DNA from: Azospirillum soli
GTDB lineage: Bacteria; Pseudomonadota; Alphaproteobacteria; Azospirillales; Azospirillaceae
Reading direction: 5' to 3'
Assembly: GCF_017876165.1 (NCBI RefSeq)
Contig: NZ_JAGINQ010000004.1
Coordinates: 186,001-250,000, forward strand
Length of the DNA: 64,000 bases
The position numbers and the translations under genes are program-made. Within the stretch, counting starts at the first letter, position 1. Each line of letters opens with the position of its first letter. Below the pieces are notes generated by a model, which had not been told where the DNA came from, made no database searches, and worked only from the letters and a program-made list of their open reading frames with translations. This document shows, piece after piece, positions 10,082 to 19,687 of the stretch.

Positions 10082-11416
10082 TCAGGCCGCCTCGGCCTCC
10101 TCGTCGGGGTCCTTCATCAGATCGTCGGCCGACACGGTCTTCTCGTTCACCTTGGCAAGCTCAAGGATGAAATCGACGACCTTGTCTTCGAAGATCGGGG
10201 CGCGGAGGTTCTCCAGCGCCTGCTGGTTCTGCTTGAAGAACTCGAACACCTGGCGCTCCTGGCCGGGGAACCGGCGCGCCTCGGCGATGAGGGCGCGGTT
10301 GACCTCGTCCTGGGTGACCTGGATGTTGTTGCGGCGGCCGACCTCGGCCAGCAGCAGGCCCAGGCGCACGCGGCGCTCGGCGATGCCGCGGTACTCGGCC
10401 TTCAGCTCCTCTTCGGGCTTGTCGGCGTCCTCGCCGGCGGTACCGTTCTTCAGCTCCTGCTGGAGGCGCTGCCAGATGCCCTCGAACTCGATGTCCACCA
10501 TGCCCGGCGGAACCTCGAAGGAGTGGCTGTCGGCCAGCTTGTCGAGCAGCTGGCGCTTCACGCGCAGGCGAGACACGCCGGCATACTCGCTTTTGATGCG
10601 GTCGCGGATGGCCTCGCGCAGCTTCTCCAGGCTCTCCATGCCGAACTCCTTGGCGAGGTCGTCGTTGACCTCGGCCGGGACGTTCTTGCGGAGTTCCTTC
10701 ACGTCCACCTCGAACACCGTCTCGGCGCCCTTCAGACGGTCGTGCGGGTAGTCGGCCGGGAAGGTCACGGTGACGGTGCGGTGCTCGCCGGCCTTGGCGC
10801 CGACCAGCTGCTCCTCGAAGCCCGGAACGAACTGTCCGGCGCCCAGCTCCAGCGGATAGTCCTTGCCGTCCATGCCCGGCAGGGCCTCGCCGCCGACGGT
10901 GCCGGCGAAATCGATCACCGCGATGTCGCCGTTCTCGGCCGGACGGTCCTCGGTGACCGGAGCCTGGACGGAGTGGGCCGACGCCAGACGGGTCACCGCC
11001 TCGTCGACGGCCTTGTCGTCAACCTCGGCGACCGGCTTTTCCAGCTCGATGGAGCCGAAGTCGCCCGGCTCGATGTCCGGCAGCAGCTCGACGCCCATCG
11101 TGTAGGACAGGTCGCCGCCGTCCTCGTACTTCTCGACCTCGATCTTCGGCTGCATGGCGATGCGCAGGCCGCGCTCGCTCAGCGCCTGGCGGGAGCTGTC
11201 AGCGATCGCATCTTCCAGAGCCTCGGCCAGCACGCTGCCGCCGTAGCGCTGCTTGATCACGGCGACCGGCACCTTGCCCGGACGGAAGCCGGGGAGCTGC
11301 ACCGTCTGGCGCAGCTCTTCGAGCCGGCCCTGCACCTTCTGTTCGATATCCTGGGCGGAAATGACGACCTTGTACTCGCGCTTCAGGCCGTCGGCGCTGG
11401 TCTCGGTGATGTTCAT
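10082..11416 (-). CDS. tig: Trigger factor, ribosome-associated chaperone
   Basis: Ribosome-bound chaperone and peptidyl-prolyl isomerase. 444 residues, normal length. The N-terminal ribosome-binding domain carries the signature LPGFRPGKVP (GFRxGxxP). The FKBP-like PPIase domain (about residues 160-245) includes GDIAVIDFAGTVGG and FPADYPHDRLKGAETVFEVDVKEL. The helical C-terminal cradle follows and ends in an acidic tail (DDLMKDPDEEAEAA). Upstream lies tRNA-Leu in the same direction, 91 bp away. Confidence 0.97.
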   Translation of the reverse strand: MNITETSADGLKREYKVVISAQDIEQKVQGRLEELRQTVQLPGFRPGKVPVAVIKQRYGGSVLAEALEDAIADSSRQALSERGLRIAMQPKIEVEKYEDGGDLSYTMGVELLPDIEPGDFGSIELEKPVAEVDDKAVDEAVTRLASAHSVQAPVTEDRPAENGDIAVIDFAGTVGGEALPGMDGKDYPLELGAGQFVPGFEEQLVGAKAGEHRTVTVTFPADYPHDRLKGAETVFEVDVKELRKNVPAEVNDDLAKEFGMESLEKLREAIRDRIKSEYAGVSRLRVKRQLLDKLADSHSFEVPPGMVDIEFEGIWQRLQQELKNGTAGEDADKPEEELKAEYRGIAERRVRLGLLLAEVGRRNNIQVTQDEVNRALIAEARRFPGQERQVFEFFKQNQQALENLRAPIFEDKVVDFILELAKVNEKTVSADDLMKDPDEEAEAA

Positions 11417-11507
11417 CGGAACGAAAGCCTATCTCGTTGTCCGGCCCGGCGGCGCCCGTCCGGGCGGCCCGAAACCGTGTGTTCCCATGCGGTCCAAGGG
11501 TTTGCCA

Positions 11508-11592
<85 letters not shown>

Positions 11593-11729
11593 AATGGCAA
11601 AGACAGCCCGCGACGGGTGCCGAACACCCGCCGGACTGCCGGCGAAGTCCGGTCTATAGCACAGCGTTCGCGCCGCAAACAGGCAAAATGGGCCTACCGC
11701 GCGATGCGTTTTGGAGGGAGCGGCACGAC

Positions 11730-13241
11730 TCACGCGCCCCCCTTGCCCAGCGACCGGATCGACGACGACGCGTTGACCTTTCCCTCGCCCGTGTAGGCTT
11801 CGTGGTTGGCGTCGATTTCGCTCAGTTTGTAGCGGTAGTTGATCATCATCCCGCAGGACTGTTTCAACCCCTTGGCCGAGGTGTCGGCAAGCCAGTTCAG
11901 CCGCTCCATCCGCGCGCCGTTGCTGAGGTGGAAATGCGCCACCGGGTCGAGCGCGCGGGCCCGCGCCCCGTCCGGCCGCTCGCTGCGCCGATCCGACGCG
12001 CGGGCGGTGGTCAGGTAATGGGCGCACAGCCGCATCAGCGGGCCACGCAGGCGCTTTTGCAGTTCCTCGTCCTTGTGCCAGCCGCCAACCTCCAGGGCGG
12101 CGGCCAGAATCGGTTTCCCTTCCAGATCCGATTCGCGCTCGGCCAGCCGTTCGGCGATGCGCTCGGCTTCGGATGGGGTCAGCAGCGCCTCGCCACGCTG
12201 GTCCAGTTCGCGGTCCAGCCAACGGCGGAAACCGGGAATCGGCGACAGGGTGGCGAAGCACTTGATGTTCGGGAACTCGCCGGTCAGCCCGTCCACCACG
12301 CGCTTGATCAGGAAGTTGCCGAAGCTGATGCCGGTCAGCCCGACCTGCGCGTTGGAGATCGAGTAGAAAATAGCGCTGTCCGCGCTCTTCGGATCGCAGA
12401 CCGGCGCCGACGGGTCGAGCAGTTCCTGCACGTTGTCGGACATGCCCTCGACCAGCGCGACCTCGACGAAGATCAGGGGCTCGTTCGGCATGCGCGGGTG
12501 GAAGAACGCAAAGCAGCGCCGGTCGGAGTCGAGCCGGTCCTTCAGGTCCTGCCAACCGCTGATCTCGTGCACCGCCTCGTATTTGATCAGCTTTTCCAGA
12601 AGCGAAGCCGGGCTGTCCCAAGTGATTCGGTGCATCTCCAGGAAGCCGACGTCGAACCAGTTGCGCAGCAGACTCTTCAGATCGTCCTCAAGCGCCTGCA
12701 GCAGAGGTTCGCCGCGCGCCATCTCCATCAGTTCAGCACGCAGATCGACCAGGAACTTCACGCCCTCCGGCAGGCCGTTGAACTGGGTCAGCAGCCGCAG
12801 GCGCGGTGGTTCCAGCGCCCGGCGCAGCGCCCGTTCGGCGTGCCCGCGCGCCACCGGATCGGTCGCGGCGAGGAAGACCCCCATGGCCTCGTCCACCGCC
12901 GCCCGGTCCACGTCGAAGTCACGCGCCAGCATCATCAGGAAGTTGCGCCGCCCCTGGGGATCCAGCGCCAGATAGGTGCGGCCGAGCTGCGCCGCCCGCG
13001 CCCGCGCCGACACCTCGCCGCCGCGCGCCTCCAGGCAGGCTTCGATCTGCTCCTTCAGACGTTCGGCGTCTTCCTTGGGCAGCGACGCGCGCGGCGGCGC
13101 ACCGACGACCCCACGGGCCGACGCGGCGATCTCGCGCCACCGCGTCCGCAGATTGTCCAGCGCACGGTCGAGCAGGTTCGGCTGCGGTTGAGTCGCGGCC
13201 TGGGTGGGCTCGGCGCTGATGATGTCCGGCGTCTCGCTCAT
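11730..13241 (-). CDS. Malonyl-CoA decarboxylase
   Basis: Converts malonyl-CoA to acetyl-CoA and CO2. The 503-residue protein has the helical N-terminal oligomerisation domain and the GNAT-fold catalytic domain with family motifs FFHPRMPNEPLIFVEVALV, SNAQVGLTGISFGNFLIKRV, FATLSPIPGFRRWL and CAHYLTTAR...LDPVAHFHLSNGARMERLNWLAD, in which the catalytic Ser (LSPIPGF) and His (AHFHLSNGA) can be seen. It stands alone here, so whether it serves malonate use or control of fatty-acid synthesis is not shown. The ATG at 13241 is the first in a clean frame. Confidence 0.93.
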   Translation of the reverse strand: MSETPDIISAEPTQAATQPQPNLLDRALDNLRTRWREIAASARGVVGAPPRASLPKEDAERLKEQIEACLEARGGEVSARARAAQLGRTYLALDPQGRRNFLMMLARDFDVDRAAVDEAMGVFLAATDPVARGHAERALRRALEPPRLRLLTQFNGLPEGVKFLVDLRAELMEMARGEPLLQALEDDLKSLLRNWFDVGFLEMHRITWDSPASLLEKLIKYEAVHEISGWQDLKDRLDSDRRCFAFFHPRMPNEPLIFVEVALVEGMSDNVQELLDPSAPVCDPKSADSAIFYSISNAQVGLTGISFGNFLIKRVVDGLTGEFPNIKCFATLSPIPGFRRWLDRELDQRGEALLTPSEAERIAERLAERESDLEGKPILAAALEVGGWHKDEELQKRLRGPLMRLCAHYLTTARASDRRSERPDGARARALDPVAHFHLSNGARMERLNWLADTSAKGLKQSCGMMINYRYKLSEIDANHEAYTGEGKVNASSSIRSLGKGGA

Positions 13242-13333
13242 GCCTTGAGTCTGGCGCGTGGAACCGCTTCCGGCAAGCGGAAGCTTGAGCCTAGGCGCAT
13301 GGGCATGGCCGGCTATACGACCGTACGTATGCC

Positions 13334-14791
13334 TTACACCTCACCCGCCTTCAGCCGCTTCAGCACGCCCGGCAAGGCATCCGGAAGATCCTCGGCGATG
13401 AGGCCCGGACCGACCGCGTTCGCTGCCTCGCCGTGCAGCCACGCCGCCGCGCAGGCCGCGTCGAACACGTCCATTCCCTGCGCGACCAGCCCCAGCGCCA
13501 ACCCGGCCAGCACGTCACCCGACCCGGCGGTCGCCAAATCCGGCGGTGCGTTCGTGTTGATGACCACCCGGCCGTCCGGCGCCGCGACCACCGTGTCCGC
13601 GCCCTTCAGCAGAACCACGGCGCCGCATCGCGCGGCGGCGGCGCGGGCGCGCGACAGTTTGTCGCCCTCGCCCGGAAAAACCCGCGCGAACTCCCCCTCA
13701 TGCGGGGTCAGCAGACAGCGCCCGTTCAGCCGGCCGATCAAATCCGCCGGCCGGCCGGCGAAGCTGGTCAGCGCGTCGGCGTCCAGCACGCAGGCTTTCC
13801 CAGCCTCCAGCGCCACCAGCACCCGCGCCCGCGTGAAGTCGCCCATCCCGGCGCCCGGCCCCAGCAGCACCGCGTTCTTCCGCGCATCGCCCAGCAACGC
13901 TTCGAACGCCGCGTCGTCCTCCACCGGATGCACGATCACGCTCGGCGAACCGGCCGCGTAGATCGGAAAGGGCTCCGGCGGACAGGCGACGGTCACCAGT
14001 CCCGCCCCGGCGCGCAGCGCCGCCCGCGCGGCCAGGCGCGCGGCGCCCGTCATCCGCCCGCCGCCGAGCACCACCGCATGCCCACGCGCGTACTTGTGAG
14101 CATCGAGCCTCGGCCACGGATAGCGGCGGCGCCACAGCCCCGGCCCGTTCTCCAGAGTCTTCGGATCGATGGCGTCCAGCACCGTGTCGGGAATCCCGAT
14201 GTCGGCGACGATCACCTCCCCGCACAAGGCCCGCCCCGGCAGCAGCAGATGCCCCGGCTTCCGCCGGAAGAAAGTGACCGTCAGCGCGGCCTGCGGGGCA
14301 ACTCCCATCACCCGGCCGGAGTCGCCGTGCACGCCGCTCGGCACGTCCACCGCGACCACGGTGAGTCCGGCCATCGCCTCGACTATGGCCTTCGCTATGC
14401 CGTCCAGAGGCCGCGCCAGCCCGGCGCCGAACAGCGCGTCGATGACCAGCGGATTGCCGTCGAGAATCGCCGGATCCGCGGCCTCCACCGGCCCGCCCCA
14501 GTGCTCCGCCGCCACGGCCGCGTCCCCGCGCAGCGCCGACCTTGTCCCCAAAAGCGCCAGCCGCACCGGCCAGCCCGCCTCCAGCAGCAGCCGCGCGATG
14601 ACGAAGCCGTCTCCGCCGTTGTTGCCCGGCCCGCACAGCACGGCGGTCGGGTGCGGCGACCAGCGCTCGCGCACCGCCCGCACCACCGCCGCCCCGGCCG
14701 CCTCCATCAGCACCGGCCCCGGCACGCCGCCGGCCATGGCCAGCGCGTCGGCCCGATACATCTCCGCGACGGACAGCAACTCGTCCATCAT
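13334..14791 (-). CDS. nnr: Bifunctional NAD(P)H-hydrate epimerase / ADP-dependent NAD(P)H-hydrate dehydratase
   Basis: Repairs hydrated NAD(P)H. The N-terminal YjeF/NnrE epimerase half shows VLCGPGNNGGDGFVIARLL and VAVDVPSGVHGDSG. The C-terminal NnrD (ribokinase-fold) half shows GGGRMTGAARLAARAALRAGAGLVTVA, LLGPGAGMG, LTPHEGEFARVF, and TAGSGDVLAGLALGLVAQGM with the catalytic Asp of GSGD. I place the start at ATG 14791, giving about 485 residues; it overlaps the upstream aldolase stop as ATGA and follows GGAGAG. A longer frame upstream lies in aldolase DNA and looks spurious. Confidence 0.94.
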   Translation of the reverse strand: MMDELLSVAEMYRADALAMAGGVPGPVLMEAAGAAVVRAVRERWSPHPTAVLCGPGNNGGDGFVIARLLLEAGWPVRLALLGTRSALRGDAAVAAEHWGGPVEAADPAILDGNPLVIDALFGAGLARPLDGIAKAIVEAMAGLTVVAVDVPSGVHGDSGRVMGVAPQAALTVTFFRRKPGHLLLPGRALCGEVIVADIGIPDTVLDAIDPKTLENGPGLWRRRYPWPRLDAHKYARGHAVVLGGGRMTGAARLAARAALRAGAGLVTVACPPEPFPIYAAGSPSVIVHPVEDDAAFEALLGDARKNAVLLGPGAGMGDFTRARVLVALEAGKACVLDADALTSFAGRPADLIGRLNGRCLLTPHEGEFARVFPGEGDKLSRARAAAARCGAVVLLKGADTVVAAPDGRVVINTNAPPDLATAGSGDVLAGLALGLVAQGMDVFDAACAAAWLHGEAANAVGPGLIAEDLPDALPGVLKRLKAGEV

Positions 14792-15570
14792 CTCTCTCCA
14801 ACAGCCCTGCGGAAGGCATCGACCTGGGCGAGCGCGCCGTTGCGCACGAAGGCGATATCGCTGCCCGCGACCACCAGCCGGCACCCCGCGTTCGCCAGCA
14901 CGTCCATCGGCCGATTCTTCACGGGGATGGTTCCGTACAGCTTGCCCGAATCCAAAATCGCCCGCTCCGCCCGTTCCAACAGGGCCAGCACCTCGGGATC
15001 ATCAAAGCGGCCCAGTCGGCCAAAGTCGCCCGACAGGTCGTAGGGGCCGACGAACAGCATGTCCACGCCGTCCACCGCCGCGATTTCCGGAATCGCCTCG
15101 ACCGCCGCCACGGTTTCGATCTGGCAGATGATGAGAAGCTCATCGCCGCAGCCGTCGCGGTACCGCTCGCCGCACAGCCCGTAATCCGCCCCGCGCGCCA
15201 TGCCGTAGGCAGCGCCGCGCGCTCCCGCCGGCGGGTAGCGGCAGGCGGCCACCGCTGCCCGCGCCTCCTCCGCCGAATTGACGGAGGGCACCATGATTCC
15301 CTCGACCCCGATGTCGAGCGCACGCTTGATGTAAACGGGATCGTTCGATGGCACGCGCATGATCGCCGTGCAGGGTGTTCCCGACAGCGCCTGCAAAAGC
15401 GCCAAGCCGTCGCGAAGCGATCCCGGCCCGTGCTCGTGGTCGATGACCACGCAGTCGAAGCCGGCGAGCCCGACGATCTCCGCCGCCACGGGGCTGGCCA
15501 TGTCGAGCCAGCAGCCGAGCGCCGGCCGACCTTGGGCCAGGGTGCGTTTCAGCCTGTTTTCGCGGAACAT
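14788..15570 (-). CDS. HpcH/HpaI family aldolase (2-keto-3-deoxy acid aldolase type)
   Basis: TIM-barrel class II aldolase family that cleaves 4-hydroxy-2-oxo acids to pyruvate plus an aldehyde. Motifs seen are FDCVVIDHEHGP (catalytic His region), EGIMVPSVNSAEEARAAV, ICQIETVAAVEAIPEIAAVDGVDMLFVGPYDLS (metal-binding Glu and Asp) and NAGCRLVVAGSDIAFVRNGA. The start MFRENRLKRTL at 15570 (260 residues) has a very good GGGGAGG site; an ATG 11 codons upstream is poorer. The gene is coupled to nnr by a 4-bp overlap. The exact substrate cannot be told from sequence. Confidence 0.9.
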   Translation of the reverse strand: MFRENRLKRTLAQGRPALGCWLDMASPVAAEIVGLAGFDCVVIDHEHGPGSLRDGLALLQALSGTPCTAIMRVPSNDPVYIKRALDIGVEGIMVPSVNSAEEARAAVAACRYPPAGARGAAYGMARGADYGLCGERYRDGCGDELLIICQIETVAAVEAIPEIAAVDGVDMLFVGPYDLSGDFGRLGRFDDPEVLALLERAERAILDSGKLYGTIPVKNRPMDVLANAGCRLVVAGSDIAFVRNGALAQVDAFRRAVGER

Positions 15571-15669
15571 TGGACCTCCCCTGCATGGCGTTTCGCGCAG
15601 CATAGGCGCGCAGCCCGCCGACGACTAGTCGACCGCAAGAGGAAGGACACTTCACAAGGAAGGGGAATG

Positions 15670-15744
15670 GGGCGATGGATGGGACTCGAACCCACGACCA
15701 CTCGGACCACAACCGAGGGCTCTACCAACTGAGCTACCACCGCC
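15670..15744 (-). tRNA. tRNA-His (GTG)
   Basis: Minus-strand cloverleaf: acceptor GGCGGTG/CATCGCC, D arm AGCTCAGTTGGTAGAGC, anticodon stem CTCGG/CCGAG with loop TTGTGGT (anticodon GTG), T arm CGTGGGTTCGAGTCCCA. The nucleotide before the acceptor stem is C and the 3' end reads CCA directly after the stem, so no complete discriminator plus CCA is encoded; the 3' boundary is uncertain by one or two bases. Confidence 0.95.
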
Positions 15745-15890
15745 GTCGCTGGGAGCGGCTTTTTGCTCCAAGACTGGGGGTCCGGTCAAGCAGATTTTTC
15801 GTCTCCGCGAATTTTTTCGCACCCGATCTGCCTCACCCCTCTTTCCATACGCTCCCTACCCCGTCCGTACAGGGGTGTTGCGCGGATCGC

Positions 15891-15919
15891 TTGCACGCTC
15901 TGCACAAATATTGTTCAAT
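15891..15919 (+). promoter_or_regulatory. Possible sigma-70 promoter of glnB
   Basis: TTGCAC (15891-15896) and TTCAAT (15914-15919) are spaced by 17 bp, about 180 bp before glnB. This is a weak match by itself. It is mentioned because A. brasilense glnB is reported to have both a sigma-70-type and a sigma-54 promoter. Confidence 0.35.
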
Positions 15920-16012
15920 TCGCCTCATCCGACGGCAGCCCGGTGCCACCGTCGGCGGCATCGCGTCCAAGCTGGCCGGCATACTGCGCTGTCGGACCGC
16001 AGCCCCCGCGCT

Positions 16013-16028
16013 TGGCACGCCGCGTGCT
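16013..16028 (+). promoter_or_regulatory. Sigma-54 promoter of glnB (-24/-12)
   Basis: TGGCACG-N4-GTGCT matches the consensus TGGCACG-N4-TTGCW, with GG and GC elements at the obligatory 10-bp spacing. It lies 69 bp upstream of the glnB ATG, so transcription should start near 16040. This implies NtrC control in response to nitrogen. The remainder of 15745-16096 holds no ORF I believe. Confidence 0.8.
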
Positions 16029-16030
16029 AA

Positions 16031-16435
<405 letters not shown>

Positions 16436-16531
16436 TCGCGCACGTCACGCTGCCCCGCCTCACCCGCCAACATGCGCCTTTCTCTTGCCCACGACAGACC
16501 GGCACAGCGCGCGACGCATGGTAATTACCGT

Positions 16532-16562
16532 GCGCCGGGCCCCCTGAGGGCGCGTCTTTTTG
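16532..16562 (+). terminator. Terminator/attenuator-like hairpin between glnB and glnA
   Basis: A GCGCC...GGCGC stem (inner alternative GCCC/GGGC) is followed by GTCTTTTTG. Immediately upstream sits a second palindrome centred on GGTAATTACC (16516-16533). It could end part of the glnB transcripts while allowing read-through into glnA. The 249-bp intergenic region contains no ORF. Confidence 0.6.
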
Positions 16563-16684
16563 TGCTGTTCCGTTGTGCGTGCGGTAAAGGCGTGACATAA
16601 CGTCCGCCGCGAGCGCCGTCACCCGCCCCAAGGGTTCGGTTTGACGCTGCGGGACCCAAACCTCTTAAGCGTGGAAAAAGAGAT

Positions 16685-18094
16685 ATGTCCGACATCAGCA
16701 AGGTCTTCGACCTGATCAAGGAACACGACGTCAAGTACGTGGACCTCCGCTTCACCGACCCGCGCGGCAAGCTGCACCACACCGCCCAGCACGTCTCCAC
16801 CATCGATGAAGACGTGTTCGAGGACGGCATCATGTTCGACGGCTCCTCGATCGCCGGCTGGAAGGCGATCAACGAGTCGGACATGATCCTGAAGCTCGAC
16901 CCGACCACCGCCGTCATGGATCCGTTCTCGGCCCAGCCGACGCTGAACGTCCTCTGCGACGTGTACGAGCCGTCGACCGGCCAGCCCTACGCCCGCTGCC
17001 CGCGCTCGATCGCGAAGGCCGCCGAGAAGTACATGGCGTCGGCCGGCATCGGCGACACCGCTTACTTCGGTCCGGAAGCCGAGTTCTTCGTCTTCGACGA
17101 CGTGAAGTTCAAGGTCGAGATGAACAAGGTCTCCTACGAGTTCGACTCGGAGGAAGGCCCGTACACCTCGGACAAGGACTATGAGGACGGCAACCTGGCT
17201 CACCGCCCGGGCGTCAAGGGCGGCTACTTCCCGGTCGCTCCGGTCGACAGCGGTTCGGACCTGCGCGCCGAGATGCTGAGCGTCCTCGCCGAGATGGGCG
17301 TGCCGGTCGAGAAGCACCACCACGAGGTGGCCGCCTCGCAGCACGAGCTGGGCATCAAGTTCGACACGCTGGTCCGCACCGGCGACAACATGCAGTACTA
17401 CAAGTACGTCGTGCACAACGTCGCGCACGCGTACGGCAAGACCGCGACCTTCATGCCGAAGCCCGTCTTCGGTGACAACGGCTCGGGCATGCACATGCAC
17501 CAGTCGATCTGGAAGGAAGGCCAGCCGCTGTTCGCCGGCAACCAGTACGCCGACCTGTCGGAGCTGGCGCTGTACTACATCGGCGGCGTCATCAAGCACG
17601 CCAAGGCGCTGAACGCCTTCACCAACCCGACGACCAACTCCTACAAGCGTCTGGTCCCGGGCTACGAGGCTCCGGTTCTGCTGGCCTACTCGGCCCGCAA
17701 CCGTTCGGCTTCCTGCCGCATCCCGTACGTCGCCTCGCCGAAGGGCAAGCGCGTCGAGGTCCGCTTCCCGGATCCGTCGGCCAACCCGTACCTGGCCTTC
17801 GCCGCCCTGCTGATGGCCGGTCTGGATGGTATCCAGAACAAGATCCACCCGGGCGACGCCATGGACAAGAACCTGTACGACCTGCCGGCCGAAGAGCTGG
17901 CCAAGGTTCCGACGGTTTGCGGCTCGCTGCGCGAGGCCCTGGACAGCCTGCGTGCCGACAGCGCCTTCCTCCAGAAGGGCGACGTGTTCACCAAGGACAT
18001 GATCGAGTCCTACATCGAGCTGCGCACCGAGGAGCTGCTGGCCTTCGAGACGATGCCGCACCCGATCGAGTACAAGATGTACTACAGCGTTTGA
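16685..18094 (+). CDS. glnA: Glutamine synthetase type I
   Basis: ATP-dependent amidation of glutamate; the dodecameric central enzyme of ammonium assimilation. 469 residues, the GSI-beta length. Motifs are [11 protein letters not shown] near residue 55, the metal ligands in [19 protein letters not shown], the ATP site [18 protein letters not shown], the Glu-flap [11 protein letters not shown], and the adenylylation Tyr near residue 398 in NLYDLPAEE. The gene ends KMYYSV-stop; these last codons are the attachment site of a 5.8-kb integrated element, so the final base pairs come from that element. The protein is complete and unchanged. Confidence 0.99.
   Translation: MSDISKVFDLIKEHDVKYVDLRFTDPRGKLHHTAQHVSTIDEDVFEDGIMFDGSSIAGWKAINESDMILKLDPTTAVMDPFSAQPTLNVLCDVYEPSTGQPYARCPRSIAKAAEKYMASAGIGDTAYFGPEAEFFVFDDVKFKVEMNKVSYEFDSEEGPYTSDKDYEDGNLAHRPGVKGGYFPVAPVDSGSDLRAEMLSVLAEMGVPVEKHHHEVAASQHELGIKFDTLVRTGDNMQYYKYVVHNVAHAYGKTATFMPKPVFGDNGSGMHMHQSIWKEGQPLFAGNQYADLSELALYYIGGVIKHAKALNAFTNPTTNSYKRLVPGYEAPVLLAYSARNRSASCRIPYVASPKGKRVEVRFPDPSANPYLAFAALLMAGLDGIQNKIHPGDAMDKNLYDLPAEELAKVPTVCGSLREALDSLRADSAFLQKGDVFTKDMIESYIELRTEELLAFETMPHPIEYKMYYSV
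18073..18085 (+). other. attL core inside the 3' end of glnA
   Basis: The 13-bp CAAGATGTACTAC is identical to 23822-23834. It sits in the codons for K-M-Y-Y near the end of glnA and is followed here by agc gtt tga (S V stop), while the right copy is followed by tcg gtc tga, also S V stop. Confidence 0.85.
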
Positions 18095-18137
18095 TGTAAG
18101 CGTTGAAAACGCTGGGCTTTCAGCCGTCGTCTTGACG

Positions 18138-18162
18138 ATGGTGTGACAGTCCGGTGGTACAG
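18138..18162. repeat. Arm-type integrase-site candidates, left end
   Basis: CCGGTGGTACAG (18151-18162) is identical to one of the three tandem repeats beside the integrase gene. A degenerate copy (10 of 12 positions if C/T is allowed at the second) starts 13 bp upstream at 18138, the same period as on the right side. They lie 50-75 bp inside the left core. Confidence 0.55.
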
Positions 18163-18169
18163 TCAAGAG

Positions 18170-18200
18170 CCTCCCCTGGGGACACCTGGGGGAGGTTTTT
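18170..18200 (+). terminator. Intrinsic terminator now serving glnA
   Basis: Stem CCTCCCC/GGGGAGG with a short loop is followed by TTTTT, 75 bp after the glnA stop. It lies inside the integrated element and replaces the displaced native terminator. Between here and 18500 I see only G/C-rich non-coding DNA. Confidence 0.85.
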
Positions 18201-18500
18201 GGCGCTTGCGGTTCAAGTGCCGAAATGCGGCCCTAGTCAGCCGTGTGATTTGCTGACGAAATCTCAGACCCTAACCGTTACACGGCTTCGGCGGATTCCC
18301 CCCCGTACCCCTGCTGCCCTCCCCTGGGGGCGCTGAGGGCGCCGCCCCTAAGGTGACCTCTGCGGAGGTGCGCGGTGGAAGCCGCTGAGGGGGCTCCTGG
18401 CTTCCTTGACCACCCGACGCTCAGCGGGAGCTTGGGCGCATCCTGAGGGCCTACCGCGCACCTTAGCGGGGATGTCTGGGATAGAGGCTATTGAGAGCGG

Positions 18501-19409
18501 TCAATCAAAGTCAAAGATATCAGCCCTCGCCACTTCGGACGGTTCACCAGCCTCCACCCTGTTTGTTTGGTGAACCCAGAACCTTTTGACTGATCCGTCA
18601 AAGAAGCGCTCGTAACGCCCTCGAAATTCCAATGGGCGGCGAGTATATTGGCTCCAGGAAAAATCGTCCCCAGCAGGGAGTGTCCCTTGATGGTCATATG
18701 AAAACAACATTCCCCTTTCTAATTCCGGAGAAAAAAGTGCCCCAGATTTAGACGACCTACTGAAGGCATTAACTACTCCAACCACCGTTGAAACTTTTTC
18801 ATCCTGAATGCTGTACTCTAATTGCCGCACACCCTCAACACCTAAAGCGGATATAGGATGACGCTGAGATCCACGAGTTATTGCTAAATATTCTGCACTT
18901 CTACCAACAGGCCTAAACATATCTTTTGTTGATTTGGCGACAATGCTTCTTATGACATGGATTTCCGTTGCGTGCCCTTCGATGAATTGGTCAACAGAAC
19001 GCTTCTGCTCTCTCTCAATCGCATCTTTCTTTTCAGATACCTTTTGCTGGCCTTTTAGAATTTTGTTTTGCTCCCTGAGCAAATCTATCACTTGCTGCAT
19101 TTCGTCATTTGGCTTTGGGAACCAATTATCGAATATTCTCTCCGCAAAAATAGTAAATGGTGCAGTTATCATGGCCGTCGTCACCCCTATGATAATCTGC
19201 TGACGAAAAGACCCATCCTCTGCTGGCTCAATATATACATCAGCAAGACTTTTGGGAGCCTTGCTTATTATTCTCCCAGTCTGATAATAGTGTCCTAGTA
19301 TTGAAAAAACGCGCGCAGCCCCCAGCATGGACGTTGAGGCGTCATAAAGATCCAGCCGCCCATAGCTCGCCATTCCTCCGTCGAAGATAAGGGTGATGCG
19401 CTCATCCAT
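18501..19409 (-). CDS. Unrecognised membrane-anchored cargo protein of the element
   Basis: 302 residues starting MDERITLIFDGGMASYGRL; the start at 19409 has GGAGG 7 nt upstream, better than a Met 20 codons earlier. An N-terminal domain (about 1-95) is predicted alpha/beta. It is followed by a hydrophobic stretch (QQIIIGVTTAMITAPFTIFA, about 88-108), a coiled-coil-like region (DEMQQVIDLLREQNKIL through EREQKRS, about 120-155) and a C-terminal beta-rich domain ending RADIFDFD. I cannot name a family with confidence. It is the only sizeable cargo gene, is A/T-rich compared with the chromosome, and is transcribed alone. A defence or superinfection role is possible but only by position. Confidence 0.75.
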   Translation of the reverse strand: MDERITLIFDGGMASYGRLDLYDASTSMLGAARVFSILGHYYQTGRIISKAPKSLADVYIEPAEDGSFRQQIIIGVTTAMITAPFTIFAERIFDNWFPKPNDEMQQVIDLLREQNKILKGQQKVSEKKDAIEREQKRSVDQFIEGHATEIHVIRSIVAKSTKDMFRPVGRSAEYLAITRGSQRHPISALGVEGVRQLEYSIQDEKVSTVVGVVNAFSRSSKSGALFSPELERGMLFSYDHQGTLPAGDDFSWSQYTRRPLEFRGRYERFFDGSVKRFWVHQTNRVEAGEPSEVARADIFDFD

Positions 19410-19687
19410 GTTGCAGCCTCCATTTGCCGTACCCTTAATTGCATATACCACCCCATCTCCTTTTTCCACGGGATTGAACTAGGTCTGGCTCCACTATGGC
19501 GCGGCCAAGCCAATTCTAAGCACACCAATTTTCACTCCCTTTTTGTCTAATTTGAGTATACCCAACCAAGGCGCTTCAGTGAGACAGCCAAGCCCAAGCT
19601 TTGCATGTCTCATTTGGGTTGACATCCAGTTTGCAAGACATCAACGTTGGATGGTCTAGGCCCAAACGAGACAATGGAGCGGGGATC

